Assembly (NCBI GenBank): GCA_029891385.1
Contig: CM057234.1
Location: 19,392,350-19,456,349, forward strand
Length of the DNA: 64,000 bases
Reading direction: 5' to 3'
Source: Erythroxylum novogranatense
Taxonomy: Eukaryota; Streptophyta; Magnoliopsida; Malpighiales; Erythroxylaceae
In this document: in pieces, positions 35,314 through 47,204 of the stretch
Numbering within the stretch: the stretch's first letter is position 1
How the letters are laid out: each line of letters starts with the position of its first letter
Notes under the pieces: generated by a model
Seen by the model: the letters and a program-made list of their open reading frames with translations, nothing else
What the model was told of the DNA's origin: nothing
Databases searched by the model: none
Translations under genes and position numbers: made by a program

Positions 35314-36118
35314 ATGGCTACTCTATCCACAAACCTTTCTATGCGATCTATCTTAGAGAAAGAAAAAGTTAATGGAACAAATTTCCTAGATTGGTATAGG
35401 AACTTGAGAATTGTTCTCAAGCAAGAAAGAAAGCTTTATGTCTTAGAAGAGCCCATCCCTGAGGAACCCCAAAGAATTGCACCTAAGGCTCAAAAGGATG
35501 CTTACGAAGCATATCAAAGACTCTACGGATGTGTCATGCTTTATGTTAGCGCCATGATCTCTCGACCTTGAAGGATTTAGAGGAAATGGAGGCCTATGAC
35601 ATGCTTGCTCAATTGAAAACTATGTTTCAAGAGCAAGCACGCCAAGAGAGGTTTAGAACCACTAAAGCATTGAATTCATGCAAGATGATTCTGGCACATC
35701 CGTGAGTGCTCATGTTCTCAAGATGAAGAGTTACATTCATCATCTTGAGAAATTAGGTGCACTTGTTAGTCAAGAATTGACAACCGATCTTATTCTATCA
35801 ATTTTGGTGATGAATATGATTAGTTCATTCTTAACTACAACATGCATAATATGGAGAAGTCCATTGAAGAATTGCATGGGATCTTTGAAACCGTCAAGAG
35901 GACTTAAAGGGAAAGGTTAAGACCACCAATGAAGTTCTTGTGGTTCAAAAGGAAAGGTTTTCAAAAGGAAGGGCATAGAAAAGAACAAGGTAAAGTACCC
36001 AAGTCCAAGTCAAGCCCAAGCCTAAAGCTAAGACTAAAGGCACCCAAGGAGGAGTTTGCTTTCACCGCAATGAACACGGTCATTGGAAAAAAGCGCAAAC
36101 TCCGTTTGGAAGAGTGAA
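35314..36118 (+). pseudogene. copia 2 gag
   Basis: Starts NLSMRSILEKEKVNGTNFLDW, parallel to copia 1 gag. It is broken by frameshifts at about 35560 and 35670, continues as KMKSYIHHLEKLGALVSQEL (35678 on), and ends in a Lys-rich stretch with a damaged zinc knuckle at about 36055-36110 (CFHRNEHGHWKK: the second Cys is Arg). Confidence 0.85.
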
Positions 36119-36780
36119 GAGAGGTTATTTGTATTTCATTACTTTTTCAGATGACTTGAGAGATATGGGTATGTCTATTTAATAGATATGGGTATGTCTA
36201 TTTAATGAAGTACAAATCTGAATCTTTTGAAAAGTTCAAAGAGTATAAGAATGAAGTACAAAATCGACTTGGCAAGAATATTAAAATCCTTGATCGATCG
36301 AGGAGGTGAATATTTAAGCCAAGAGTTTGATGATTATCTTAAGGATTGTGAAATCGTTTCACAATTGACTCCTCCAGAACTCCTCAATGGAATGATGTTT
36401 CAAAGGAGAAATCGAACTCTATTGGATATGGTTCGATCAATGATGAGTCAAACCGATCTTCCAAATATACGGGGCTATGCTTTAGAAACCGTAGCATTCA
36501 TATTGAACCGTATTCCTTAAAAGGCAGTAGAAAAGACACCTTATGAGATATGGGTGGGAAGCGTCCCAATTTATCTTTTCTAAAGATTTGGGGTTGTGAG
36601 GCTTATGTGAGGCGTCCAATCACGACAAGTTGGCACCCAAATCTGAAAATGTTATTTTGTGGGATATCCTAAGGAAACTAAAGGATATTACTTTTACATC
36701 CCATCGAGAACAAAGTGTTTGTTGCTTGAAATGGTTTCTTCTTAGAAGGAATTTGTTTCCAAAGGAAGCGATTGAGTAAC
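36119..36780 (+). pseudogene. copia 2 integrase fragment
   Basis: Translation jumps from the gag knuckle straight into the integrase core (YLYFITFSDD), so the protease, the GAG-pre-integrase domain and the first part of integrase are deleted at about 36119. The core then reads through DRGGEYLSQEFDDYL and RRNRTLLDMVRSMM (36227-36520), but the NGVAE box is altered. A 23-bp exact tandem duplication (36161-36206) adds a frameshift. Confidence 0.85.
36161..36206. repeat. 23-bp exact tandem duplication in copia 2 integrase
   Basis: Two adjacent copies of AGATATGGGTATGTCTATTT + AAT (36161-36183 and 36184-36206). 23 is not a multiple of three, so the frame shifts. Confidence 0.93.
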
Positions 36781-38565
36781 GCATAACTGAAGAAATTCAA
36801 GTTTCACAAAATGACATTGAGCTCGAAAAGGAGATTGAAGCGAGCTCACAAGTCGTTGATGAGCAGTCTTCAATAACACAAGGCCTACGTAGATCTGATA
36901 GGATTCGTCATGAGCCCGAGAGATATGGATTTTTCGTTACTGATGATGATAATGTGATGCTCATCGATCATAATGAGCCCACAACCTATCAAAAGCTATG
37001 GAAAGTCCGAATCGCTAAATGGTTAGAGGCCATGAAAGCGAGATGCAATCCATGTATGACAATCAAGTTTGGACTTTGATTGATCCGTTTGATGGCTTGA
37101 AGACCATTGGATGCAAATGGGTTTTCAAAAAGAAACTCGACATGGATAGAAATGTGCACACTTATAAAGCAAGACTTGTCGCTAAAGGTTATCGACAAGT
37201 TCATGGAATTGATTATGATGAGACATTTTCTCCAGTGGTCATGATAAATCCATTAGAATTCTTATTGCCATAGCTGCATACTATGATTATGAGATATGGC
37301 AAATGGATGTCAAAATGACTTTCCTTAATGGAAACTTACTAAGGATGTATATATGATACAGCTTGAGGGTTTTTGTCCATCCTAAGAATTCGGGATAGGT
37401 GTGCAAGCTTCAAAGATCCATTTATGGATTGAAGCAAGCATCAAGAAGCTGGAATCTTTGTTTTGATGAAGTTGTCAAAGAGTTTGGATTCATCAAGAAT
37501 GAAGATGAACCTTGTGTTTACAAAAAAGGTTAGTGGGAGTGCTGTTGTCTTTTTATCTTTATATGTTGATGACATATTACTCATTGGAAACGATATTCTG
37601 ACCTTACAGAGTGTCAAGATTTGGTTAAGGAAACGTTTCTCAATGAAAGACTTAGGTGAGGCTGCCTATGTTTTAGGCATTAAGATCTATAGAGATAGAT
37701 CAAGAAAGCTTATAGGTCTAAGTCAGAGTACATACATAGATAAGGTCTTGAAAGGTTCAAGATGCAAGATTCCAAGAGAGGATTCTTGCTTATGTCACAT
37801 GGAATCAAGCTTTCTAAGAAGGATTGTCCTACTTGGATAAGGAGCTTGGCGCATGAGTAAGATTCCATATGCATCCGCAATTGGATCTATCATGTATGCC
37901 ATGTTATGTACTCGACCGGATGTCTCATATATTTTGAGCATAACAAGTAGATACCAATCTAATTATGGTGAGAGTCCTTTGGATAGCGATTAAGAACATC
38001 CTTAAGTACTTGAGAAGAACTAAGGATATGTTCCTAGTTTATGGAGGACTTGAAGGAGAGCTAGTTGTAAATGATTACACCGATCTTTGGTTTTCGATCG
38101 ATATAGATGATTCGAGATCGCAATCGGGTTTTGTGTTACATTTGAATGGAGGTGTAGTGAGCTTGAAAAGTTCAAAGCAAGACAACATTGTCGATTCTAC
38201 TGGCTGAAGTCGAGTACATTGTTTGCCTCGGATGCACTAAGGAAGTCTGTATGGATTAGGAAGTTCATTCTTGAGCTTGGAGTTGTTCATAGCATTGCAA
38301 GTCCTATAGACCTTTATTGTGATAATAATGGGGCTATAGCAAAGCTAAGGAACCAAACTCACATCATAGATCCAAACACGCACTCGAGACGTTTCCATCG
38401 ATTAGAGAAATCATTAGGAGAGGAGACGTGAAGATATGCAAAGTAGGCACAGATGACAACATTGCCGATCCACTTACTAAGCCTCTTCCACAGCCTAAAC
38501 ATGAGAGTCATACGAGGTCTATGGGTATTAGATATCTGACCGATTAGGCCTAGTGCAAGTGGGAG
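36781..38565 (+). pseudogene. copia 2 reverse transcriptase and RNase H
   Basis: RT (RVT_2 type) fragments: 37019-37273 (NQVWTLIDPFDGLKTIGCKWVFKKK, ARLVAKGYRQ) and 37463-37840, with the catalytic YVDDILLIGND at about 37562. RNase H fragments follow at 37965-38207 (GYTDxDW-like region altered to NDYTDLWF) and 38219-38431 (YCDNNGAI). At least four frame changes separate them. A polypurine tract (AAGTGGGAG, about 38568-38576) precedes the 3' LTR. Confidence 0.87.
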
Positions 38566-38577
38566 ATTGTTAGTAGT

Positions 38578-39965
38578 GTGCCCTAGGCCAATGGATATTT
38601 GTGATTCATGTATTAACATTATGACTTGTTAATAATATATTAAGAGGTATTCCTTCATATATGCATGTATTTCATGTAATGTGATTTACATTCCATGAAT
38701 GGTATTAAACTTATGTCATCAAGTATGTGACTTGATAGTAAAACCATAAGTGTTATAATACTATTCTAGATCGTCCCTAGTCGATCATTTTGGTGGAACA
38801 ATAATGAATTAAGGCTAGTATGTGTTTCGATTGATGATCACGTTTCTCGATCATGGATATGAGATATCAAATCGAAACATAGATATATGTTAGAGAACAT
38901 ATATTGGATCGACCAAAAGAGAATACTACATGGTTTCATGTCATTAGTGATTCTCAATATGGTTTGACTTTAGTCCTTTGACTGAAGTCATCATGGTTCC
39001 TTACATGAGGAATTTAGTGTTTTGATATTAGACTAAGTTATTTTTAACCGAATAACAAATAGTCTTATGTTGGACACTAAATGAATCATGCGGAGGGATG
39101 TGAATGACGTGAGCGGATTTGTACCTCTCTTAAGTGAGAGAGATATCATTTGGGCCTCTTGACAAGTGTGGTGAAGAAATGCATGGTCGTGCTCAAATGA
39201 ATTGATGAAGAGTCATCAATGTCATTTGTTATAATCATCAACTTGCGGATCAAGAAACTATGATTAATCAAAGGTTGACATGTATCATGCCTTGTGATTA
39301 ATCTTGATATCGTGTTACAAAAGGATTGAGCTTATAATCATGATTACGAGTTAAATCGGATTATCGATCCTCATTTGATTTGGGTAGTCATAATGTCTTG
39401 CTAGAGGCCGCTTATGACTTATGGGCCTGAAGTGTAATCAAGCCCATTGCCAACATCAAATGAGCCTCTGGTCGCATACAAAGAGTGATGTGATCGGGCT
39501 TATTCTCTTGGGCCTAATTTATTAGGTGTTAAATAAATATATTTAGATATATTTATTGGGCTAGATTTAATTAAGTTGTCGGGCTTTTATTATATATATG
39601 ATATAATGGGCGAAACTTAATAGGCCTGAATGAGATTAGGGTTTCTATAAATAGAGAAGCTTAGGTCTCATTAGGTTGAACACACTGTTGTCAAGAAACC
39701 CTACCGCCAAGAGAAAGATCGTGCGGCGCTCGAAGGTTTTCAGACGTCTAGCACACTACTACCGCTTGATCCGGATCGTGCATGCTCGTGTGGATACCGG
39801 TAGAGGACATTAGCGATTTGCAGTGTCTTGGAATCCGAAAAGAAGCAATCCATCCACGAAAATAAGGTATTTTCATTCATCCTCGTGTTTTCGATTATAC
39901 TTGATAATTTTGTATGGTCTCTTCCGCAGCGTATTGTGAATACTTGGACCATACGCGATCCGATA
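38578..39965 (+). repeat. copia 2 3' LTR
   Basis: Same as 32066-33473 except for scattered one- to four-base differences, several of which are CTGA or CAGA in one copy and CGA in the other. Ends GATCCGATA, then TSD GTTAT. Confidence 0.93.
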
Positions 39966-41070
39966 GTTATGAATGTCAATGACGCTAAAAGAAATAAAAG
40001 AGATAATTTAAAATCAACTTACTTATGGCATTGTCGCCTTGGCCATATAAATGAGAGACGCATCGCTAAGCTCCACAAAAGTGGAAGTTTAGGGTCATTC
40101 GATTATGAATCATATGACACATGTGAATCTTGTTTGTTAGGCAAAATGACTAAGTTACCTTTTAAGGGAAAGGGTGAACGAGCGACTGGATTATTAGATC
40201 TAATACATTCAGATGTATGTGGTCCGATGTCCATTCATGCCAGAAATGGTTGTTGTTACTTCATTACCTTTATCGATGATTATTCTCGATATGGGTATCT
40301 CAGATCTAATGAGATACAAATCAAGCGTTTGAAAAGTTCAAACAATTGAAATGAAGTAGAAAAACAACTTGAGAAAAGTATTAAAACATTACGATCCGAT
40401 CGTGGTGGTGAATACTTAGACCAAGAGTTTTTGGATTATCTCAGAGATAATGAAATTTTATCTCAGTGGACTCCTCCTTACACACCACAGCATAATGGTG
40501 TGGCAGAAAGGAGAAATCGAACCTTGTTGGACATGGTACGATCTATGATGGGCTTTGCACAATTGCCAAAATCCTTTTGGGGGTATGCCCTTGAGACAGC
40601 TGTTTACTTGTTAAACAGAGTTCCATCAAAGACAGTTGATGTTACTCCATATGAGATGTGGACTAACAAGAAACCTTATCTTTCTCACTTGAAAGTATGG
40701 GGTTGTCCTGCATATGTAAAGCGGACGCAGTCAGATAAGCTTGAAGCAAAATCTGACAAGTGTTTGTTCGTAGGCTATCCTATCGAAACAAGGGGATATC
40801 AATTCTACCTTGCTGAGGAACAAAAGATGTTTGTTTCAAGGCATGCTGTCTTTAGAAAGAGTTTCTTTTAAAGAGGGCGGTGGGAGCAAAATTGAACTTG
40901 AAGAAGTTCAAGATGCTCAGACGACGCAGATCAAGCGCTGAACTCAAAGCTGTAACTTATATGAGATGAGGTATGATTCAACCTTCTACTTCACACGAAA
41001 TTGTAGGTCAAGTAGGATCGCTCTGTTCTAGAGATATGGATTTCGTAAGTGAGCAGAATGACGTATTGCT
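39966..41070 (+). pseudogene. copia 1 integrase
   Basis: Continuation of copia 1 after the nested insert. The GAG-pre-integrase zinc site is complete (LWHCRLGHINERR ... CESCLLGK). The integrase core has HSDVCGPM (first Asp), SDRGGEY-type sequence (about 40395) and NGVAERRNR (Glu) in the frame 40431-40871. There is a frameshift near 40345, between the first and second catalytic Asp. After 40871 the frame decays. Confidence 0.88.
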
Positions 41071-42625
41071 CATAGAGGATGATGAGCCTACTACCTATGA
41101 AGAGGTTACGAAGAGTTGAGTGTCGAAAAATGACTTCTTGCCATGAAATCGAAATGGATTCCATGTATGAAAACCAAGTATGGACTTTGGTTGATGCACT
41201 GAAGGATAAAACCTATAGGGTGCAAATGGGTTTTCAAGAAGAAAACCGACATGGATGGTAATGTGATTACCTATAAAGCGAGGCTTGTGGCTAAAGGCTT
41301 TCGTCAAAGACAAGGAGTTGACTATGGCGAGACCTTGATCGATAGCAATGCTTAAATCCATTAGGATACTCCTAGCCATTCGCTCATTATGATTATGAGA
41401 TATGACAAATGGATGTGAAGACGAGCTTTCTGAATGGAAATCGGTGAGGATGTGTACATGACACAACTCGAGGGCTTCATTTCACGATGGCGAAAAGGTA
41501 TGCAAGCTTCGTAAATCCATTTATGGATTGAAGCAAGCATCCAGAGTTGGAATATCCGTTTTGATGAGACAATCAAAGAGTTTAGTTTCTCACAAAATCC
41601 GGATGAACATTGTGTATATAAGAAGGTTAATGGGCTCGCGATCGTATTCCTTGTGTTATATGTAGATGACATATTGTTGCTAGGAAGCGATATCTCAATC
41701 TTCTGATCTGTAAAAATTTGGTTGTCCAAACAATTTGCCATGAAAGACCTTGGAGAAGCAAGTTATATCCTTGGGATAAAGATTTATAGAGATAGATCGA
41801 AGAGGTTGCTTGGTCTTTCACAAATAACGACATAGACAAGGTGCTAAAGAGGTTTAGCATGGAGCAATCCAAGAGAGGGTTTCTTCCCATTGTTCATGGG
41901 ATAACACTCGAAGTCTATGTGTCCTCGGACACGGGGCGAGAGGATGCGTATGAATATGATCCGTATCGTCTGCGTGGGATCTATTATGTACGTAATGCTA
42001 TGTACGAGACCCGATGTATCATATGCTCTAAGTGTTACGACGCGATACCAATCGGATCTGGTGAGGGTCTTTGGGTAGTGTCAAGAATATCCTAAAGTAC
42101 TTGCGAAGAACTAAGGATGTTTTCTTGATATATGGAGATGGAAATCTCCAGTGGCGGCATACAGATGCGATTTTCAATCTGATAAGGACGAATCCAGTCC
42201 CAATCAAAGTTACGTTTTCACACTAAATGGCGGAGCGATCGGTTGGAAGAGTTCTAAGCAGAGACGATAGCGATTCAACGATCGAGGCGAGTACATTGCC
42301 GCATCGACGCAAAGAAAGGAAGCGGTTTGGATCAAGAAGTTCATTTCGAACTTGGTGTGGTTCCTAGGCGTGATGGACCCATCTGATTGTATTGTGACAA
42401 CTTTGGGGCTATTCTTAGCAGCAAAGGAGCCAAGGTCTCATCAACGGTCCAAACACGTACTCTACCGATACCATTTGATTCGGAGATCATTGCTCGAGGT
42501 GATGTCACGATAGAGAGAATTCCGAAGCGAACATTCTCGATCCGTTGACAAAGCCATTGTCACGTAAAAATTTTGATTCTCATGTATCGCTTATGGTATT
42601 AGATACCAAGGTGATTGGCTTTAGG
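41071..42625 (+). pseudogene. copia 1 reverse transcriptase and RNase H
   Basis: RT N-terminal text is at 41140-41340 (MYENQVWTLVD, ARLVAKGFRQ), the palm motif LYVDDILLLGSD at about 41655, and thumb at 41740-41850 (KDLGEASYILGIKIYRD). RNase H remains are at 42060-42560 (GGNLQ..., GEYIA-like). Many one-base losses fall at sites where related copies read CAG or CTG, so some breaks may be sequence errors. Confidence 0.85.
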
Positions 42626-42637
42626 TCAAGTGGGAGA
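42626..42637 (+). other. Polypurine tract of copia 1
   Basis: Purine-rich AAGTGGGAGA just before the 3' LTR start TGTTAGAG; the standard plus-strand primer. Confidence 0.85.
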
Positions 42638-42638
42638 T

Positions 42639-44484
42639 TGTTAGAGTAGTGCCTAAAGGCAATCCCTTTAGCGCATTTTGTTCATAGTCATATATGGACT
42701 TTATGAATAAATAAAGCAAGGCATATTTCATTTATTTGGTATTCATTTTATTATGAATTGATAGTGATCTTTAATCAAATTAATGAAGTCCCTGATACAT
42801 GACATAGCATGAAGGAAATTATGATGCGATCATACTACTGAGATTCCTATCATGTGCAATTATGTCAGTATCTAAATTATCCCTAGTCATAGGATTAACG
42901 AGACTGGACATCGTTAATCCGGATAGACTAGCACATGTCAAACTCCTTGATTGGATCAAGCAGTGGATCTCAGAAAACTGTAAATATTGAGATATTTAGA
43001 TTTGACATGTGGATGCTTACTAGTGGTAGTAAATACATTGGATGACCTGCTATGAGATCATCACATGGATGTCCTATACAAATGTTAGTGATAATCTCAT
43101 CATAGCAATGGTGCAAGTATCCTTAGACTTGAGGTACTCAAGGATATCTTAGTCTTGATTACGTACTTTGACTCCATTCCTTGTTGCCTTTCAGAGGTCG
43201 CTCATAGGGTGGTGATTGGGTACAGCTTGAGGTATTCGAAGGTAATTGAGTAGCCAATAGAGGATTCACCACTTCTGTGATAGCAGAAGAGATACCCATG
43301 GCCTCTTATCAGGATCATTACTTTGAAGTCTCTGGCGCCGGAGCACACATATGTCATGAAGAGGGTCTTCATGGACATAAAGTAATAAGTCCTAGGACGA
43401 GAACTGATTACACTTGGACTAGATTTGATCTGATCAGTCTAGTAAGAGTTGACACATTGCCCATACTCAAACCAAGTGGGGTATAGCATGGTGAAAGGAC
43501 GAATTGCACAGTAATTGACTATGGAAGGGTTCGTGATATGGTTTCATTAGTCAAACCAATTACTTTCCGATCAATTGGGGGTCATGATGTGTTGCTAGAT
43601 ACCGCTCATGACTTGCTCAGATTAAGTGTTAATCTAAGTGGCCAACATAACCGGGAACCTAATGGGTCACACGTAAGAGTGACTCGGAGAATCAGTAAAA
43701 TAGTTTGAGACGAGATCCGATATCCGGAGAGCAATAGGATTAAATAGATCCCGATGAGATTGGGATATGTCCCGATGAGATCGCGACATCGACATTGCTG
43801 AAAAGGATCTCCGGCGATTTTTTCACGACGGGGCCCTTGATAGGTCGGTAGAACCAACCCAGTTTATTGGACCTCTTGACAAATATATATATATTAATTA
43901 ATTAATTAAGAATTAATTAATTATATATATATATGTAATTTCGTGGAACCAAAATGGTGGAGATGAAATAAGTTTGAAAAGTCAAACTTAATGATCATTT
44001 AGCATTTTAAGGCATTTTTATGCCATCTACGTGGATGCCCATCCACGAAGCCTTTCATATGTGTTTTAATTCATTAAAATACATATTAGTAAGATGGAGA
44101 GGAGGCTTGCGGTTTTAAAGTGGAGAAGGTTGAAAGCTTAAGAGTTAAGCTTTGAAAAATTGGTTTTTCATCTTCTTCCTCTCTTCCTCTCAAGTTGGCT
44201 TATACTCTCCAAGGCTCCACCAAGTTTCATTTCATTTGCTCTCCAAGGCTAAGGTAAGAGCTAGCACTCTTTTCTTTAGTCTAGCTATTCCCGGGTCAAA
44301 AGAGTTTGTCCCGGTTAGGTTTTCCGACCTCTGCGTGGATACCGTTAGAGACGGTCTCCTTTGGTCGTTATGGTTTGATTGTTTGTACATACACATGGAT
44401 CCTGGCTTTCGGGAATGTCCCGGGACTCAAAATTTTAAATTCCGCACCGTGGGCATGTGATGCTCACCCCGGGATTTTCCTACA
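42639..44484 (+). repeat. copia 1 3' LTR (1846 bp)
   Basis: Copy of 26985-28844, with differences concentrated around 43150-43170, 43700-43870 and 44100. Ends TTTTCCTACA followed by TSD TTAGA. Confidence 0.95.
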
Positions 44485-44489
44485 TTAGA

Positions 44490-46575
44490 GGGATATGATT
44501 TTTGGTAGATATGTAGTGAAAGGTATTACGAGTCCAATGGTTCAAGAATCAAGTCATTTGGGTGTCTAGAGAAGGAGTTATGGCCAAAAGAATCTAACAT
44601 GTTCATGTATTTATTCAAATTGAACATATCTTGGCGCAATTGCCATAACTTTTGATACTGATGTCAGTTTGACTTTGTTTTTAGTTGGTTTGAAAGAAGA
44701 CTTATAGATCTACAACTTTTATGCAGACCATAAATCGAGATTCTGCCTCTAAAAGGGTCAAAAATAGGACAGAAGATGATGATACAACTAAGACGATGCA
44801 GAAAAGGGCAAATTAAGACGATCAAACTAAGACGCAAAAAGTTAAACTAAGACGAAACGAATGAACAGTAACTAAGACAAAGCCAATGAACAGTAACTAA
44901 AACGAAGCCAATGAACAGTAACTAAGACGAAACAAAACTAAGATAAAGCAAATTGAGATGAAGTAAAAGTCAAACTAAAACGAAGCAAAAGTCAAACTAA
45001 GATGAAGCGAATGAACAATAACTAAAACGAAGCAAATGAGCAGTAACTAAGATGAAACAAAACTAAGACGAAGCTAACTGAGACGAAGTAAAAGTCAAAC
45101 TAAGATGAAGCAAAAGTCAAACTAAGACAAAGCGAATGAATAGTAACTAAAACGAAGCCAATGAACAGTAACCAAGACAAAGCAAAAGAGCAGTAACTAA
45201 GACGAAGCAAAACTAAGATAAAGCAAACTGAGGCGAAGTAAGAGTCAAACTAAGATGAAGCAAAAGTCAAACTAAGACGAAGCAACATTACTACTTGTAA
45301 TGCTCATATCTCTCAACTCCGATATCCAAAATTTACAAACTTTATATCATTGGAAAGCTGGAAAAATCATCTACAACTTCGAAGAAGACAACTTTGCCAA
45401 AATCTATCTAAATTAATCCAAATTTTCTCCCAAAGTTAGAACATGAATTTTACATTTAGCTCCAATGTACTGCACTCAATTCTCAACTTCATGACAAAGT
45501 TTGAGATTCTTAGAGACAGAATTTAAATTCAATGTCTTCATAAGAAATGTAGCCATATATCTTTAGTTTAATCCAAATCAAGAATCATCTCGTTTGGACA
45601 ACTAGAGAAAACGTTGTGGCTAAAAGACTAAAGCATATTCAGTAAACATTTTCCAGATTTTCAAACTTTCAATATTTTACATCACCAAAACACCAAAAAC
45701 TTTTCAAAAACTAATTTAACACTATAACTGAATTTATTTCCTCCCAACCACCCAGTATTTATGATTATACTCTTAAATGTCACTTTTCATGTAGATGGCA
45801 GTAACTCCTCAACTTTCTTTCACAAATCACCAACTTTAAAATATTTATTTACTACTTACCTGTCTAAAACTTCAAAACCTTTAAACCCTAAACTCCATGT
45901 GATTTACGTATTTCACTGTGTACAATGACCAACTTTTGGTTTTTCTTAGGGTAGAAGACACAAATAGCAAAGTGGCTTAGTGAAAGAAGGAAAACAGAGA
46001 AATCTATTAGAAGGGGTTAGAAGGAAAACTCTGGATGTGGGAAAGAAACGTAAAGAAGATGACCATCAAGAATTAATCTAGACATATAACTTAACTTTTC
46101 AACTGTCAAAAACAATAACCTAAATTTTAACAAAGTACCAAGCCTAAGTGATACTTGTCACTTACCTCCTATCTAAGCTCTAACTTAGTTTCTTTTGAAA
46201 CTAATTCCCTTAACTCTCATCTTTACAATTCAACTATCTCCAAAACTCAATTTGATTTCTTTTTCCTATTCTCCAAAATTTTCCTAAAATTTATGCCTAA
46301 GTTCATCAAAATTTCCAATTACAATATTCTTACTAACCAATACACTTTTCCATATAAAAAATTCAAAATTCTTAAAACACCCAAAAATCATAACTCAATC
46401 TAATTATAACCGGAATTATTCATGAATGCATGTACAATTATTCTCATGTGCCATGACTTCACTATTCATATGTATTTGTATAACATAATATGCATGAACA
46501 TGGAGATAGATTTCTAGCTCTCATACTCACTCACATTTACCATTTTAACCTTCCTACAGGTAATGGGATGTTACA
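44490..46575 (-). repeat. gypsy A 3' LTR, right part
   Basis: Continues the LTR from 26984 after the copia 1 insert. On the minus strand the LTR begins TGTAACATCCCATTACC at 46575, the same start type as gypsy 1. With the left part it measures about 3.85 kb. It includes a 24-copy tandem array (44765-45292). Several ~90-codon frames occur but are AT-rich chance frames. Confidence 0.85.
44765..45292. repeat. Tandem array of 24 AACTAAGACGAAGC-type units
   Basis: 24 diverged copies of AACTAAGACGAAGC joined by two kinds of spacer: CAAAAGTC-like (giving ~21-bp units) and CAATGAACAGT-like (~25-bp units). A higher-order motif (AAAACTAAGATAAAGC, an ACTGAG variant, then AAAAGTC) recurs at about 44936, 45061 and 45211, i.e. 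125 and 150 bp apart. Changes are mostly G-A/C-T at the CG of the core. Confidence 0.92.
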
Positions 46576-46576
46576 A

Positions 46577-46590
46577 CTCTCCCCTCCTTA
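46577..46590 (-). other. Polypurine tract of gypsy A
   Basis: Minus strand AAGGAGGGGAGAG ending next to the LTR start at 46575. Further upstream is the common GAATTTCGAGGATGAAAT box seen before the 3' LTR in this lineage. Confidence 0.9.
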
Positions 46591-46599
46591 AAGAAATTT

Positions 46600-47204
46600 C
46601 ATCCTCGAAATTCTTACCTGTTTGTTCGAACAGTTGGGGATATTGTCTCCTCATGTGCTCCTCTGTCTCCCATGTTGCTTCTTCAGTTGAGTGATTTCTC
46701 CAAAAGACTTTCACCATTGGAATAACTCTGTTCCTCAACTATTTGATCTGTGATCCCACAATCTTGATCGGCTCCTCAACATAGTTTAGATTACTAGCAA
46801 CCTAAATCTCTTGAGCCGGTATCACATGTGTCAGATCCGATCGATATCTTCGGAGCATACTCACATGAAACACATTGTGTAACTGAGACATCTCATCCGG
46901 TAAAACCAACTTATAGGCCAAAGGTCCTATCTTCTAGAGGATTTCATAAGGATCAATGTACCTTGGGCTCAACTTGCCCTTTTTACCGAATCTCAATACT
47001 CCCCTCCATGGTGACACTCTTAGGAAAACCCTGTCTCCCACACTATACTCCACCTCACGTCGGTGTTGATCCACATAGCTCTTCTGTCTGTCCTGTGCTG
47101 CTCTAATCCTGTGCTGCTCTAATCCGGCTTCGAATCAACTTCACCTTGTCCATTGTATCTTGTATTAACTCTGGGCCTTCAACCATTCTCAAGCCCTCTT
47201 CATC
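46600..47204 (-). pseudogene. Integrase C-terminus with chromodomain-like tail, gypsy A
   Basis: Minus-strand text includes LSPRYIDPYEIL-type sequence and MSQLHNVFHVSML (46830-46960). Then comes a chromodomain-like end at about 46610-46800: EPIKIVGSQIK, stop, LRNRVIPMVKVFW, EEATWETEEHM, YPQLFEQTG. This tail marks chromoviruses and in the family directs integration towards heterochromatin marks. One in-frame stop and a 16-bp tandem duplication (47092-47123) disable it. Confidence 0.8.
47092..47123. repeat. 16-bp exact tandem duplication in gypsy A integrase
   Basis: Two adjacent copies of CCTGTGCTGCTCTAAT (47092-47107, 47108-47123). 16 is not a multiple of three, so it shifts the integrase frame. 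Confidence 0.92.

Larger units (their letters stand above)
32066..39965 (+). mobile_element. Ty1/copia element 'copia 2', nested in copia 1
   Basis: LTRs 32066-33473 and 38578-39965, starting TGTTAGTAGTG. TSD GTTAT at 32061-32065 and 39966-39970. Primer site at 33475. The internal region lacks the protease and the start of integrase, and RT/RNase H are broken, so it could only move with help. LTRs are nearly the same length (1408 and 1388 bp) and differ by small indels. Confidence 0.95.
26985..44484 (+). mobile_element. Ty1/copia element 'copia 1' with nested copia 2
   Basis: Direct LTRs (26985-28844 and 42639-44484) begin TGTTAGAGTAGTG and end TTTTCCTACA. Flanking 5-bp TSD TTAGA at 26980-26984 and 44485-44489. 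Primer site at 28846, polypurine tract before 42639. Gene order gag, protease, integrase, RT, RNase H is that of Ty1/copia. A second copia (32066-39965) sits inside, so copia 1 alone is about 9.6 kb. The LTRs are very similar to each other, so the insertion is fairly young, yet pol holds many small indels. Confidence 0.95.
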
